Source: Betaproteobacteria bacterium (lineage in GTDB: Bacteria > Pseudomonadota > Gammaproteobacteria > Burkholderiales > Rhodocyclaceae). From it: 64,000 nucleotides of DNA. The DNA is taken from NCBI GenBank assembly GCA_028065725.1, contig JAPTVL010000268.1, positions 186,001 to 250,000 on the forward strand. Reading direction: 5' to 3'. This document shows, piece after piece, positions 40,204-48,015 of the stretch (the first letter of the stretch is position 1; the number at the start of each line of letters is the position of its first letter). The translations under genes and the position numbers were made by a program. The notes beneath the pieces were generated by a model. It was not told the DNA's origin, did no database searches, and worked only from the letters and a program-made list of their open reading frames with translations.

Positions 40204-40262
40204 GATTAATCTCCTGACTTGAAGAACAACATCGAAAGGGTCGCGTTTTCTTTATATCAGCA

Positions 40263-41593
40263 CACATCTGTCCGGTAGTTTTGTGAGTCATCTGATGGAA
40301 ACCTAGTAATGGCGCGAGTTTTGACGTGATCCGAGATTCCGACGATTTGAAATCGCGAGCTGTATTTTCGCCCTATCTTTGCCAGCTTTCCTGGCAAATG
40401 AGGCAGCGTCATGAATCGTGGCCGCTCGGTGTTCGCGCAATTGCTGGACTTCATCCCCTTCAGTCATTTCGAGCATCTCGTCGATCGATATGCCGCCAAT
40501 CATGGCATTCAGCACTTTACGGCCTGGACTCACTTTCTCTGCATCGCGTATTCCCAACTGACCCGTCGGGAGGGTTTGCGCGATCTGGTGGCCTGTCTCA
40601 ATTCTCAACGCGCCAAGCTCTACCACATTGGGATTCGCGGCAAGATATCCCGCTCCACTTTGGCCGACGCCAACGAGCGACGCGATTGGCGATTGTTCGA
40701 AGCACTCGGTCATCGACTGATTTCGACTGCGGTCGAAATCCATCAGGGCGACGACATTGGATTGGGAATCAAGGAGCCCCTCTATGCCATGGACTCCACC
40801 ACCATCGACCTGTGTCTGAGTTTGTTTCCCTGGGCAGACTTCCGCTCCACCAAAGCGGCCGTCAAGGCCCACACGATTGTCGATCTGCGTGGCTCCATTC
40901 CTGTTTTCGTCTATATCACCACCGGCAAGGTGCACGACGTAAAGATCCTCGACATGATTCAGTGGCCTGCGGGAGCCATCGTGGTCGTCGACCGCGGTTA
41001 TCTCGATTTCACCAGGCTGCAGGCACTGCATCAACGACATGTCTCCTTCGTTATCCGGGCCAAGGACAATATGCGTTACACCCGGGTCGCCTGGCGCGAG
41101 GTCGACAAATCGACTGGCTTGCGCAGCGACCAGAGCGTCCTGCTGGCCACGCCCAAGTCAAAGCTTGCCTATCCCGATCGCCTGCGTCGCGTCTCCTACC
41201 GAGACCCAGAAACCAACAAGTTCCTTGTGTTCCTGACCAACCGCTTCGATCTGCCGGCGCTGACCATTGCCGAGATTTACCGCAACCGGTGGGCGGTCGA
41301 GACCTTTTTCAAATGGATCAAGCAAAACCTGTCGATCAAACATTTTTTCGGCAACTCCATCAATGCCGTCAAGTCGCAGATTTGGATCGCCGTCTGCACC
41401 TATCTCATTGTCATCATCGCACGCAAGCGCCTGAATCTGCCGGCATCTCCACAACTCCTGCTCAACATTTTCGAGGTCAATATGTTTGAAAAAATACAAC
41501 TGGATAAGCTGGTTTTCGATGCTGTATCACACTTTTCAGACAACCCCGCCGATAACCAAATGATTTTGCTGTGAAATCGCCCGGACAGATGTG
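40263..41593 (+). mobile_element. IS4-family insertion sequence
   Basis: Thirteen-base perfect terminal inverted repeats, CACATCTGTCCGG at 40263-40275 and its inverse CCGGACAGATGTG at 41581-41593, frame a 1331-bp element with one transposase gene. The bases just outside differ (TATATCAGCA on the left, CCGAAACATA on the right), so no target-site duplication is visible. The intact transposase suggests recent activity. Confidence 0.85.
40411..41574 (+). CDS. IS4 family transposase
   Basis: The 387-residue protein has the DDE catalytic residues Asp128 (AMDSTTIDL), Asp194 (VVVDRGYLDF) and Glu297 in the IS4 signature Y-x2-R-x3-E-x6-K (Tyr290, Arg293, Glu297, Lys304). The N-terminal part resembles the DUF4372-type domain of one IS4 subgroup. 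It is complete and in frame. It would catalyse cut-and-paste transposition of the surrounding element. Confidence 0.95.
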   Translation: MNRGRSVFAQLLDFIPFSHFEHLVDRYAANHGIQHFTAWTHFLCIAYSQLTRREGLRDLVACLNSQRAKLYHIGIRGKISRSTLADANERRDWRLFEALGHRLISTAVEIHQGDDIGLGIKEPLYAMDSTTIDLCLSLFPWADFRSTKAAVKAHTIVDLRGSIPVFVYITTGKVHDVKILDMIQWPAGAIVVVDRGYLDFTRLQALHQRHVSFVIRAKDNMRYTRVAWREVDKSTGLRSDQSVLLATPKSKLAYPDRLRRVSYRDPETNKFLVFLTNRFDLPALTIAEIYRNRWAVETFFKWIKQNLSIKHFFGNSINAVKSQIWIAVCTYLIVIIARKRLNLPASPQLLLNIFEVNMFEKIQLDKLVFDAVSHFSDNPADNQMILL

Positions 41594-41690
41594 CCGAAAC
41601 ATATGAATTTCCCACGGCGCACTTGAACGCGTCTAACGCCGGATGCGGCAACCGGAGTTGCGACTGCACACTCATGTAACTGTACAAACG

Positions 41691-41724
41691 GAGCGGCAGC
41701 AATACGCATTGTTGCTGCCGTTCA
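41691..41724. repeat. 35-bp palindromic repeat, right copy
   Basis: CGGCAGCAA and TTGCTGCCG form the core arms. It differs from the inverse of the left copy at 39069 at only a few positions. The pair is in opposite orientation and encloses the TIR-like gene and the IS. Confidence 0.7.
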
Positions 41725-41761
41725 AGCAGCAGGCATCCAATGACCGCAAAGGCCGAACAAC

Positions 41762-41785
41762 CGCCGTATCACCAGCGCTGACTTT
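41762..41785 (-). repeat. Dispersed 24-bp motif, copy 10
   Basis: On the minus strand AAAGTCAGCG is followed by CTGGTGATACGGCG. It lies in non-coding DNA next to the palindromic repeat. Confidence 0.5.
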
Positions 41786-41871
41786 CAGTAAAAACAACGG
41801 CTCAACCCACAAATCAGCGGCAAGGCTTCAAGCATCGTCCTCCGCACCAACGCGCGGCCATCACCCGATCG

Positions 41872-44800
41872 CTACGCTGCAAGCGGCGTCCTGGCTTCCT
41901 TCCTGTCGAACGCCGCCATGAGCTCGTCGCGCTTTGCCATGGCCGCCACCACCGAGCGTTCCTTCACCGGCCCGTAGCCGCGTATCGATTCCGGCACGCG
42001 CGCCAGCGCCACCGCCGCGTCGTGGTTGGTGGCGTCGAGGTGGTCGAGGATGTGCTTGACGCTTGCTTCGTACTCGGCGACCAGTTCGCGCTCCTGTACC
42101 CGCTCGGCGCTGCGGCCGAAGGGGTTCAGGGCCGTGCCGCGCAGGAACTTGAATTTCGCCAGCAGCTTCATCGCCGTCAGCATCCAGGGCCCGAAGCGCT
42201 GCTTCTTCGGTTCCTCGCCCGGTGCGGCGCCGCGGCGCCAGGGCAGGGTGAGGTGGAATTCGAGGTGGTAGTCGCCCTCGAAGCTGGCGGCGAGTTCGGC
42301 GGCGAATTCCGGCGCGGTATAGAGGCGCGCCACTTCGTACTCGTCCTTGCAGGCCAGCAGCTTGAAGTAGCTGCGGGCCACGGCCTCGGTGAGCGCCGCA
42401 TCGCCAGGAATGACTTTCGCTTCGGCGGCGCGCACGCGGTCGACGAGTTGCAGGTAGCGCTGCGCGTAGGCCTCGTCCTGGTAGTCCGCGAGGTAGCGGC
42501 GGCGGCGGGCGATGATTTCGTCCAGGCTGGTGGCGATCGCCTCCGGCTTGGGCGATCCGTCGTCGGCGAGCAGCGCCGCCACGCCGGCCGGGTCGTGGGC
42601 GGCGCGGCGGCCCCATTGGAAGGCGCGCCGGTTGTCCTCGACGGCGGCGCCGTTAAGCTCGATGGCGCGCAGGATGGCTTCCAGCGACAGGGGCACCCGG
42701 CCGCGCTGGAAGGCGTGGCCGAGCATGAAGATGTTGGTGGCGATGGAATGGCCCATCAGGCGCGTGGCCAGGCGCGTGGCGTCGATGAACTCCGCGGCGT
42801 CGCGGCCGACGGTGTCGACCACCACCTGCTCCATGGCGCCGGCCGGGAATTCGCGGTCCGGATTGCGCAGGAATTCGCCGGTGATGGTGTGGCCGGTATT
42901 GACGATGGCTCGCGTGGCGTTCGCCGCGGCCTTGGACAGGGCGTCCTCGGTGACGGTGACGACGATGTCGCAGCCGAGGATCAGCTTCGCTTCGCCGGTG
43001 GCGATGCGCGCCGAATGCAGTTGTTCCTGCCGCTCGGCGAGGCGCACGTGCGACATCACAGCGCCGCCCTTCTGCGCCAGGCCGGTCATGTCGAGCACGG
43101 TGACGCCCTTGCCTTCGAGGTGGGCGGCCATGCCGAGCAGGGCGCCGATGGTGACCACGCCGGTGCCGCCGACGCCGGCGATGAGGATGCCGTAGGGATG
43201 GTCCAGGCTCTGCGGCGGCGGATCGGGCAGGTCGGCGAAACCTTGCTCGCCGGTGGCCAGCGCCTTGCCGCGGCGCACGCTGCCGCCATGCACGGTGACC
43301 ATGCTCGGGCAGAAGCCGTCGAGGCAGGAGAAGTCCTTGTTGCAGGCGAACTGGTCGGTGGCGCGCTTGCGGCCGAATTCGGTTTCCACCGGCACCACGG
43401 CGAGGCAGTTGGACTTCACGGCGCAGTCGCCGCAGCCTTCGCAGACGGCGGTGTTGATGAACACGCGCATCGCCGGGTCCTTGAAGGTGCCGCGCTTGCG
43501 ACGGCGGCGCTTCTCGGCGGCGCAGGTCTGGTCGTAGACGAGGGCGCTGACGCCTTTGGTTTCGCGCAGTTCGCGCTGGGTGGCTTCGAGTGTGTCGCGA
43601 TGGCGGATCTCGACGCCGGGGGCGAAGTCGCTGATGCTCTTGTACTTGTCCGGTTCGTCGCTCATGACGATGATGCGCGCCACATCCTCGGCGGCAAGCT
43701 GGCGCGTGAGCTGGGGCACGGTGAGGATGCCGTCGATGGCCTGCCCGCCGGTCATCGCCACGGCGTCATTGAACAGCAGCTTGTAGGTGATGTTGACCTT
43801 GGCGGCGACGGCGGCGCGGATCGCCAGCAGGCCGGAGTGGAAGTAAGTGCCGTCGCCCATGTTGGCGAACACGTGCTGCGTGCCGCTGTGGCCGGCAACG
43901 CCCAGCCAGGTGGCGCCTTCGCCGCCCATGTGGGAGATGGTCAGGGTGTTGCGCCCCATCGTCACCGCCATCAGGTGGCAGCCGACGCCGCCCAGCGCGC
44001 AACTGCCTGCGGGCACCTTGGTCGACTGGTTGTGTGGGCAGCCGGGACAGAACCAGGGTGTGCGCATCAGCGTCACCCGGGGCTTGGCCAGCGCCCGCGC
44101 CTTGCCGTCGAGGAAGGCGATGTAGTCGGTGATGCGCGGCGAGGTATGGAAGCGGCCGATGCGCGCGGCGATGGCGCGGGCGACGATGGCCGGCGTCAGC
44201 TCGGCGGTGGGCGGCAGCAGCCAGTGGTGTTCGGGCACCGGCCATTCGCCGGTTTCGTCGTACTTGCCGACGATGCGCGGGCGCACGTCTCTGCCGTTTT
44301 CGTCCGTCCAGTTGTAGAGCATTTCCTTGAGCTGGTACTCGATGATCTGGCGCTTTTCCTCGACCACCAGAATTTCTTCCAGGCCTTCGGCGAATTGGCG
44401 CACCGAGTCGGCCTCCAGCGGCCAGGGCATGCCGACCTTGAACAGGCGCAGGCCGATTTCGGCGGCGTAGTTCCCGTCGATGCCGAGGTCGTCGAGCGCC
44501 TGGCGCACGTCCATGTAGGCCTTGCCGCAGGCGATGATGCCCAGCCGCGGGCGCGGGCTGTCGTAGATCAGGCGGTTCAGCCGGTTGGCGCGCGCGTAGG
44601 CGATTGCGGCATAGACCTTGTACTGCTGCAGGCGCAGTTCCTGCGCCAGTTGCGGATCGGGCCAGCGCAGATGCACGCCGTCGGGCGGCAGCGGGAAATC
44701 CGCAGGGATGCGGAAGTCGTAGCCCTCGGGCTCGATATCCACCACGGCCGAGCTCTCCGCCGTGTCCGAGGTCAGCTTCATCGCCACCCAGCAGCCGGAA

Positions 44801-45375
44801 TAGCGCGACATGGCCCAGCCGTGCAGGCCGTAGTCGAGGTATTCCTGCAGGTTGGAGGGCGCCAGCACCGGGATGCCGCAGGCCGAGAAGATGTGCTCGC
44901 TCTGGTGGGCGACGGCCGAGGAGCGCGCCGAGGGATCGTCGCCGGCGATCAGCAGCACGCCGCCGTGTTTCGAGGTGCCGGCGTGGTTGGCATGGCGGAA
45001 GACGTCGCCACTGCGGTCCACGCCCGGGCCCTTGCCGTACCACATGGCAAAGATGCCATCGAACTTCGGCTCGGGAAACAGGTGCAGTTGCTGCGTGCCC
45101 CAGATCGCTGTGGCGGCGATGTCCTCGTTGAGACCGGGCTGGAAGCGGATGTCGTGCTGCTTGAGGAAGGGCTCCGCGGCATGCAGCGCGGTGTCGAGGC
45201 CGCCCAGCGGCGAACCGCGATAGCCGGAGATGTAGCCGGCAGTGTGCAGGCCGGCCTTGCGGTCGAGGGCATGCTGCAGCATCGGCAGGCGCGCCAGCGC
45301 CTGCGTGCCGGTGACGAAGACGCGGCCGCGTTCCAGCCGGTACTTGTCTTCGAGTGAAACGTTTGCCAGGTCCAT
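41872..45375 (-). CDS. Indolepyruvate:ferredoxin oxidoreductase, fused alpha-beta-gamma type
   Basis: The 1167-residue protein combines a thiamine diphosphate region (GYRGSPLGGLD at the N-terminus, CPGCPHNQST and GGEGATWLG in the centre), a 4Fe-4S region (CEGCGDCAVKSNC) and a C-terminal gamma domain (GVGGTGVVTIGALLG). This family oxidises aryl pyruvates to aryl-acetyl-CoA with ferredoxin or a related acceptor. I chose ATG 45375 because AAAGGGA precedes it. As last gene of the indoleacetate cluster it would turn indolepyruvate from tryptophan into indoleacetyl-CoA. Phenylpyruvate is an alternative substrate. Confidence 0.87.
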   Translation of the reverse strand: MDLANVSLEDKYRLERGRVFVTGTQALARLPMLQHALDRKAGLHTAGYISGYRGSPLGGLDTALHAAEPFLKQHDIRFQPGLNEDIAATAIWGTQQLHLFPEPKFDGIFAMWYGKGPGVDRSGDVFRHANHAGTSKHGGVLLIAGDDPSARSSAVAHQSEHIFSACGIPVLAPSNLQEYLDYGLHGWAMSRYSGCWVAMKLTSDTAESSAVVDIEPEGYDFRIPADFPLPPDGVHLRWPDPQLAQELRLQQYKVYAAIAYARANRLNRLIYDSPRPRLGIIACGKAYMDVRQALDDLGIDGNYAAEIGLRLFKVGMPWPLEADSVRQFAEGLEEILVVEEKRQIIEYQLKEMLYNWTDENGRDVRPRIVGKYDETGEWPVPEHHWLLPPTAELTPAIVARAIAARIGRFHTSPRITDYIAFLDGKARALAKPRVTLMRTPWFCPGCPHNQSTKVPAGSCALGGVGCHLMAVTMGRNTLTISHMGGEGATWLGVAGHSGTQHVFANMGDGTYFHSGLLAIRAAVAAKVNITYKLLFNDAVAMTGGQAIDGILTVPQLTRQLAAEDVARIIVMSDEPDKYKSISDFAPGVEIRHRDTLEATQRELRETKGVSALVYDQTCAAEKRRRRKRGTFKDPAMRVFINTAVCEGCGDCAVKSNCLAVVPVETEFGRKRATDQFACNKDFSCLDGFCPSMVTVHGGSVRRGKALATGEQGFADLPDPPPQSLDHPYGILIAGVGGTGVVTIGALLGMAAHLEGKGVTVLDMTGLAQKGGAVMSHVRLAERQEQLHSARIATGEAKLILGCDIVVTVTEDALSKAAANATRAIVNTGHTITGEFLRNPDREFPAGAMEQVVVDTVGRDAAEFIDATRLATRLMGHSIATNIFMLGHAFQRGRVPLSLEAILRAIELNGAAVEDNRRAFQWGRRAAHDPAGVAALLADDGSPKPEAIATSLDEIIARRRRYLADYQDEAYAQRYLQLVDRVRAAEAKVIPGDAALTEAVARSYFKLLACKDEYEVARLYTAPEFAAELAASFEGDYHLEFHLTLPWRRGAAPGEEPKKQRFGPWMLTAMKLLAKFKFLRGTALNPFGRSAERVQERELVAEYEASVKHILDHLDATNHDAAVALARVPESIRGYGPVKERSVVAAMAKRDELMAAFDRKEARTPLAA

Positions 45376-45397
45376 CCGCATTCCCTTTTGTGCTGAC

Positions 45398-45452
45398 CGG
45401 CACGATGAACACATCGTGCCGTCCGTCACAGGTGCGATCCGTCAAGGATCGC
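45398..45452 (-). promoter_or_regulatory. Two tandem perfect hairpins in the leader of the indolepyruvate oxidoreductase gene
   Basis: CGGCACGATG-AACA-CATCGTGCCG (10-bp stem, 45398-45421) lies just upstream of the ribosome site, and GCGATCC-GTCAA-GGATCGC (7-bp stem, 45434-45452) just beyond it. Both are perfect. They may be an mRNA processing signal, an attenuator or protein-binding palindromes. Confidence 0.5.
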
Positions 45453-45580
45453 AACGCTCATCATCCTGCGTTATGGCGGGATGGTCGGGAGTTGTGCGCA
45501 GTGATGCACCACCACATTCTGTAGCGGGTGGAGATGCGATGGGAGGGAGTCATGGCGTGACTGTGAGGGCGCTGGAGGCG

Positions 45581-45604
45581 CCGGCCGGATTCAGCACCGG
45601 CCGG
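45581..45604 (-). terminator. GC-rich hairpin after the solute-binding protein gene
   Basis: CCGGCCGG, 8 bases, CCGGCCGG: an 8-bp perfect stem located 16 bp past the stop codon. No T run follows, so it may lower readthrough into the next gene or stabilise the upstream mRNA. Confidence 0.45.
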
Positions 45605-45620
45605 CACGCGATCGCTGGGA

Positions 45621-46772
45621 TCAGTCCTTGGCGCGGGTGAACTTGCCGTCCTTGACGGTGATCAGCACCTGGCCGCGCAGGTCGTAGCCGGAATGATCCT
45701 TGGCCGACATGTTGATGACGCCTTGCGAAGCCTTCATCTCCCTGGTGTCTTCCAGCGCATCGCGCAGCGCGTTGCGGAACTCCTGCGTGCCCGGCTTGCC
45801 TTTCTTGGCGGCGAGCGGAATGGCGCGAACCAGCAGCAGGCCGGCGTCATAGGTGCCGGCGGCGAAGATCGGCGGCTTGGAGTTGAACTGCTTCTCGTAG
45901 CCGTGGATCAGGTCCAGCGTTACGCTCTTCGAGGTGACGCCGTCGGGAATCTCGTCGGGTACGACCAGCAAGGGGCCCATGATCAGCGCGCCCTCGACCT
46001 TCTTGCCGCCGATCTGCAGGAAGGCACCCGAGGCGGCGCCGTGGGTCTGGAAAATCGGTCCCTTGAAGCCGGACTCGACGAGTTGCGAGTGCGGCATGGC
46101 GGCGTCGGCGCCGACCCCGGCCACCATCATGGCGTCGGGCTTGGCGGCGACCATCTTCAGGGCCTGGGCCAGCGCGGTGGTGTCCTTGGCGCCGTAGCGC
46201 TCGTTGGCGACGACCTTGATCCCGGCCTTCTCGGCCATCGGGGCGAAGGTCTTGTACCAGTTCTCGCCGTAGGGATCGGCGCGGCCGATGAAGCCGACGC
46301 TCTTGACGCCGCGCTTGGTCATCGCGGCGACCAGGCCTTCGCTGATCACGTCGTCGTTGGGGTGGGTCTTGAACACCCAGCGCTTCTTGTCGTCCATCGG
46401 CAGCACCACGGCCGAGGTGCCGACCGGCGCCAGCATCGGGGTTTGTCCCTCGGCCATGAAGGCCAGCACGCCCATCGCGTTGCCCGAGCCGGAGGGGCCG
46501 ATCAGGGCGTCGATCTTGCTTTCGCCGAGCAGCTTCTTGGCCAGTTGCACGCTCTGCGTCGGATCGCTGGCGTCGTCGAACACCAGGTACTCGACGCTGA
46601 GCTCGCCGATCTTGTTCGGCAGCAGGGCAACCGCGTTCTTCTGCGGGATGCCGACGAAGGGAATCGCGCCGGTCGACGAGGCGATGACGCCGATCTTGAC
46701 CTGGGCGTGCACCGACATGGATGCGGCCAGCGCCAGGCCAGAAAGCGCAAGTATGAATTTTCTGATTTGCAT
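45621..46772 (-). CDS. Branched-chain amino acid ABC-type periplasmic binding protein
   Basis: The 383-residue protein has a signal peptide (MQIRKFILALSGLALAASMSVHA, cleavage after AHA-like HAQ) and the LivJ-type fold (VKIGVIASSTGAIPFVG, LIGPSGSGNAMGV). Relatives bind amino acids or aromatic acids in the periplasm. Permease and ATPase genes are not in the window. In this cluster indoleacetate or a related aryl acid is the likely ligand. Confidence 0.87.
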   Translation of the reverse strand: MQIRKFILALSGLALAASMSVHAQVKIGVIASSTGAIPFVGIPQKNAVALLPNKIGELSVEYLVFDDASDPTQSVQLAKKLLGESKIDALIGPSGSGNAMGVLAFMAEGQTPMLAPVGTSAVVLPMDDKKRWVFKTHPNDDVISEGLVAAMTKRGVKSVGFIGRADPYGENWYKTFAPMAEKAGIKVVANERYGAKDTTALAQALKMVAAKPDAMMVAGVGADAAMPHSQLVESGFKGPIFQTHGAASGAFLQIGGKKVEGALIMGPLLVVPDEIPDGVTSKSVTLDLIHGYEKQFNSKPPIFAAGTYDAGLLLVRAIPLAAKKGKPGTQEFRNALRDALEDTREMKASQGVINMSAKDHSGYDLRGQVLITVKDGKFTRAKD

Positions 46773-46820
46773 GGTGTCTCCTCCTTGATTGATGTTGTAT
46801 GAGTCCGTCTGCCGCCTGCT

Positions 46821-48014
46821 TCAACCTGCGATGATGCCCTGATCTTTCATGCGTGTGCATTCCGCCGCCGAAAATCCGGCTTCCTGCAGTATCGCCATGG
46901 TGTCCTCGCCGTACTTGGCGGGGAAGCGCAATTCGGTCGCGACGCCGGGCACATCCACAGCCATCGGCTGCATGCGTATCGTCTTGCCGGCGGGCGCCAC
47001 GGTTGTCGTCAGCCGGCTGCTGACCGCCGGCATTTCACGCACGGCCGGAATGTCGTGGATCGGCGCATGGGGAATCGTCGCCTGGCGGAAGTCGGCGGCG
47101 ATCTCGGCGGTGCTGTGCCGGCAGGTGACGGCGGCCATGTCGCGGTGGATCGCTTCGCGCTCGCGCACGCGGCCTTCGTTGGTGGTGCGCACGGCGTTGG
47201 CCACCGGGACGAAGTAGGGAATTTCGGTCAGGCGCCGCCACTGCACGTCGCTGCCGATGGCCATGTAGATGAAGCCGTCGGCGGTGGGGTAGACATTGGT
47301 CGGAATGAACTTGCGGTGCTCGTTGCCGCAGCGGGTGATTTCCGACGGGTCGCAGTTGAAGTCGAGCAGCGGCAGGGTGGTGATCAGCCAGGATGCGGCG
47401 GCCTGCAGCATCGAGACGTCGATGCGGCTGCCCTTGCCGGTTTCGGCGCGTTCCAGCAGCGCCATCATGACGCCGGCGTAGACCTCGTCGCCGGCCTTGA
47501 GGTCGATCAGCGGCACGCCGGACAAGGTCGGCGGGCCGTCGGCGGGCCCGGTCAGCTCCATGTAGCCGGCCATGGCCTGGATCACCGGGTCGTAGCCGGG
47601 CGCATCCGGATAGTCCGGGCCCATCGCGGAAATGCCGGCCCAGATCAGGTCGGGCTTGACCGCGGCGAGGCTTTCGTAATCGATGCCGAGTTGCCGGTAG
47701 CGCTTGGGCACGGTGTTGCAGCAGAACACGTCGACGTCGAGGTTCACGATCAGCCGCCTGAGCAGCGCCTGGCCCTCGGGGCCCTTGAGGTTGATCGCGA
47801 TGGCTTCCTTGCCGACGTTGGGCGCGATGAAGTAGCTGCGCCGGTCGTCATCGACCACCTTGCCGCCGATGTAGCGGTTCGGGTCGCCGGGCAGGCCTTC
47901 GCCGCTCGGCGTCGACTCGATGCGGATTACGCGCCAGCCGAGCTGGGCGAAGCGCAGCGTCGCGTAGGGCAGCGACAGCGCCTGCTCCATGGAAAGCACG
48001 GTACGGCGGCGCAC
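46821..48014 (-). CDS. iaaL: Family III (CaiB/BaiF) CoA-transferase, phenylsuccinyl-CoA transferase type
   Basis: I use GTG 48014 as start: GGAGGG lies 9 bases upstream and the first strand ([16 protein letters not shown]) matches the family N-terminus, which an ATG start at 47990 would remove. The 397-residue protein has the catalytic aspartate region [14 protein letters not shown]. Known: IaaL of Aromatoleum transfers CoA to phenylsuccinate-type acids in indoleacetate degradation. Here it would form 2-aminophenylsuccinyl-CoA, the mutase substrate. It begins 1 bp after the molybdenum subunit stop. Confidence 0.78.
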   Translation of the reverse strand: MRRRTVLSMEQALSLPYATLRFAQLGWRVIRIESTPSGEGLPGDPNRYIGGKVVDDDRRSYFIAPNVGKEAIAINLKGPEGQALLRRLIVNLDVDVFCCNTVPKRYRQLGIDYESLAAVKPDLIWAGISAMGPDYPDAPGYDPVIQAMAGYMELTGPADGPPTLSGVPLIDLKAGDEVYAGVMMALLERAETGKGSRIDVSMLQAAASWLITTLPLLDFNCDPSEITRCGNEHRKFIPTNVYPTADGFIYMAIGSDVQWRRLTEIPYFVPVANAVRTTNEGRVREREAIHRDMAAVTCRHSTAEIAADFRQATIPHAPIHDIPAVREMPAVSSRLTTTVAPAGKTIRMQPMAVDVPGVATELRFPAKYGEDTMAILQEAGFSAAECTRMKDQGIIAG

Positions 48015-48015
48015 G

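Larger units (their letters stand above)
41575..41871. other. Gene-free gap with IS end and repeat fragments
   Basis: This 297-bp stretch holds the right end of the IS (to 41593), the second palindromic repeat (41691-41724) and one dispersed 24-bp motif (41762-41785). A short open frame across it encodes QYALLLPF, the same peptide as the repeat at the AAA+ gene, and looks like decayed mobile DNA, not a gene. Confidence 0.6.

Noticed and set aside
37981..41871. CRISPR array or integrase in the accessory patch
   Set aside because: No regularly spaced direct repeats and no tyrosine or serine recombinase gene were found.
42022..45357. An 1111-residue plus-strand open frame opposite the indolepyruvate oxidoreductase gene
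   Set aside because: Antisense shadow: Ala/Gly/His-rich with no domain, and the minus strand carries a full recognised enzyme.
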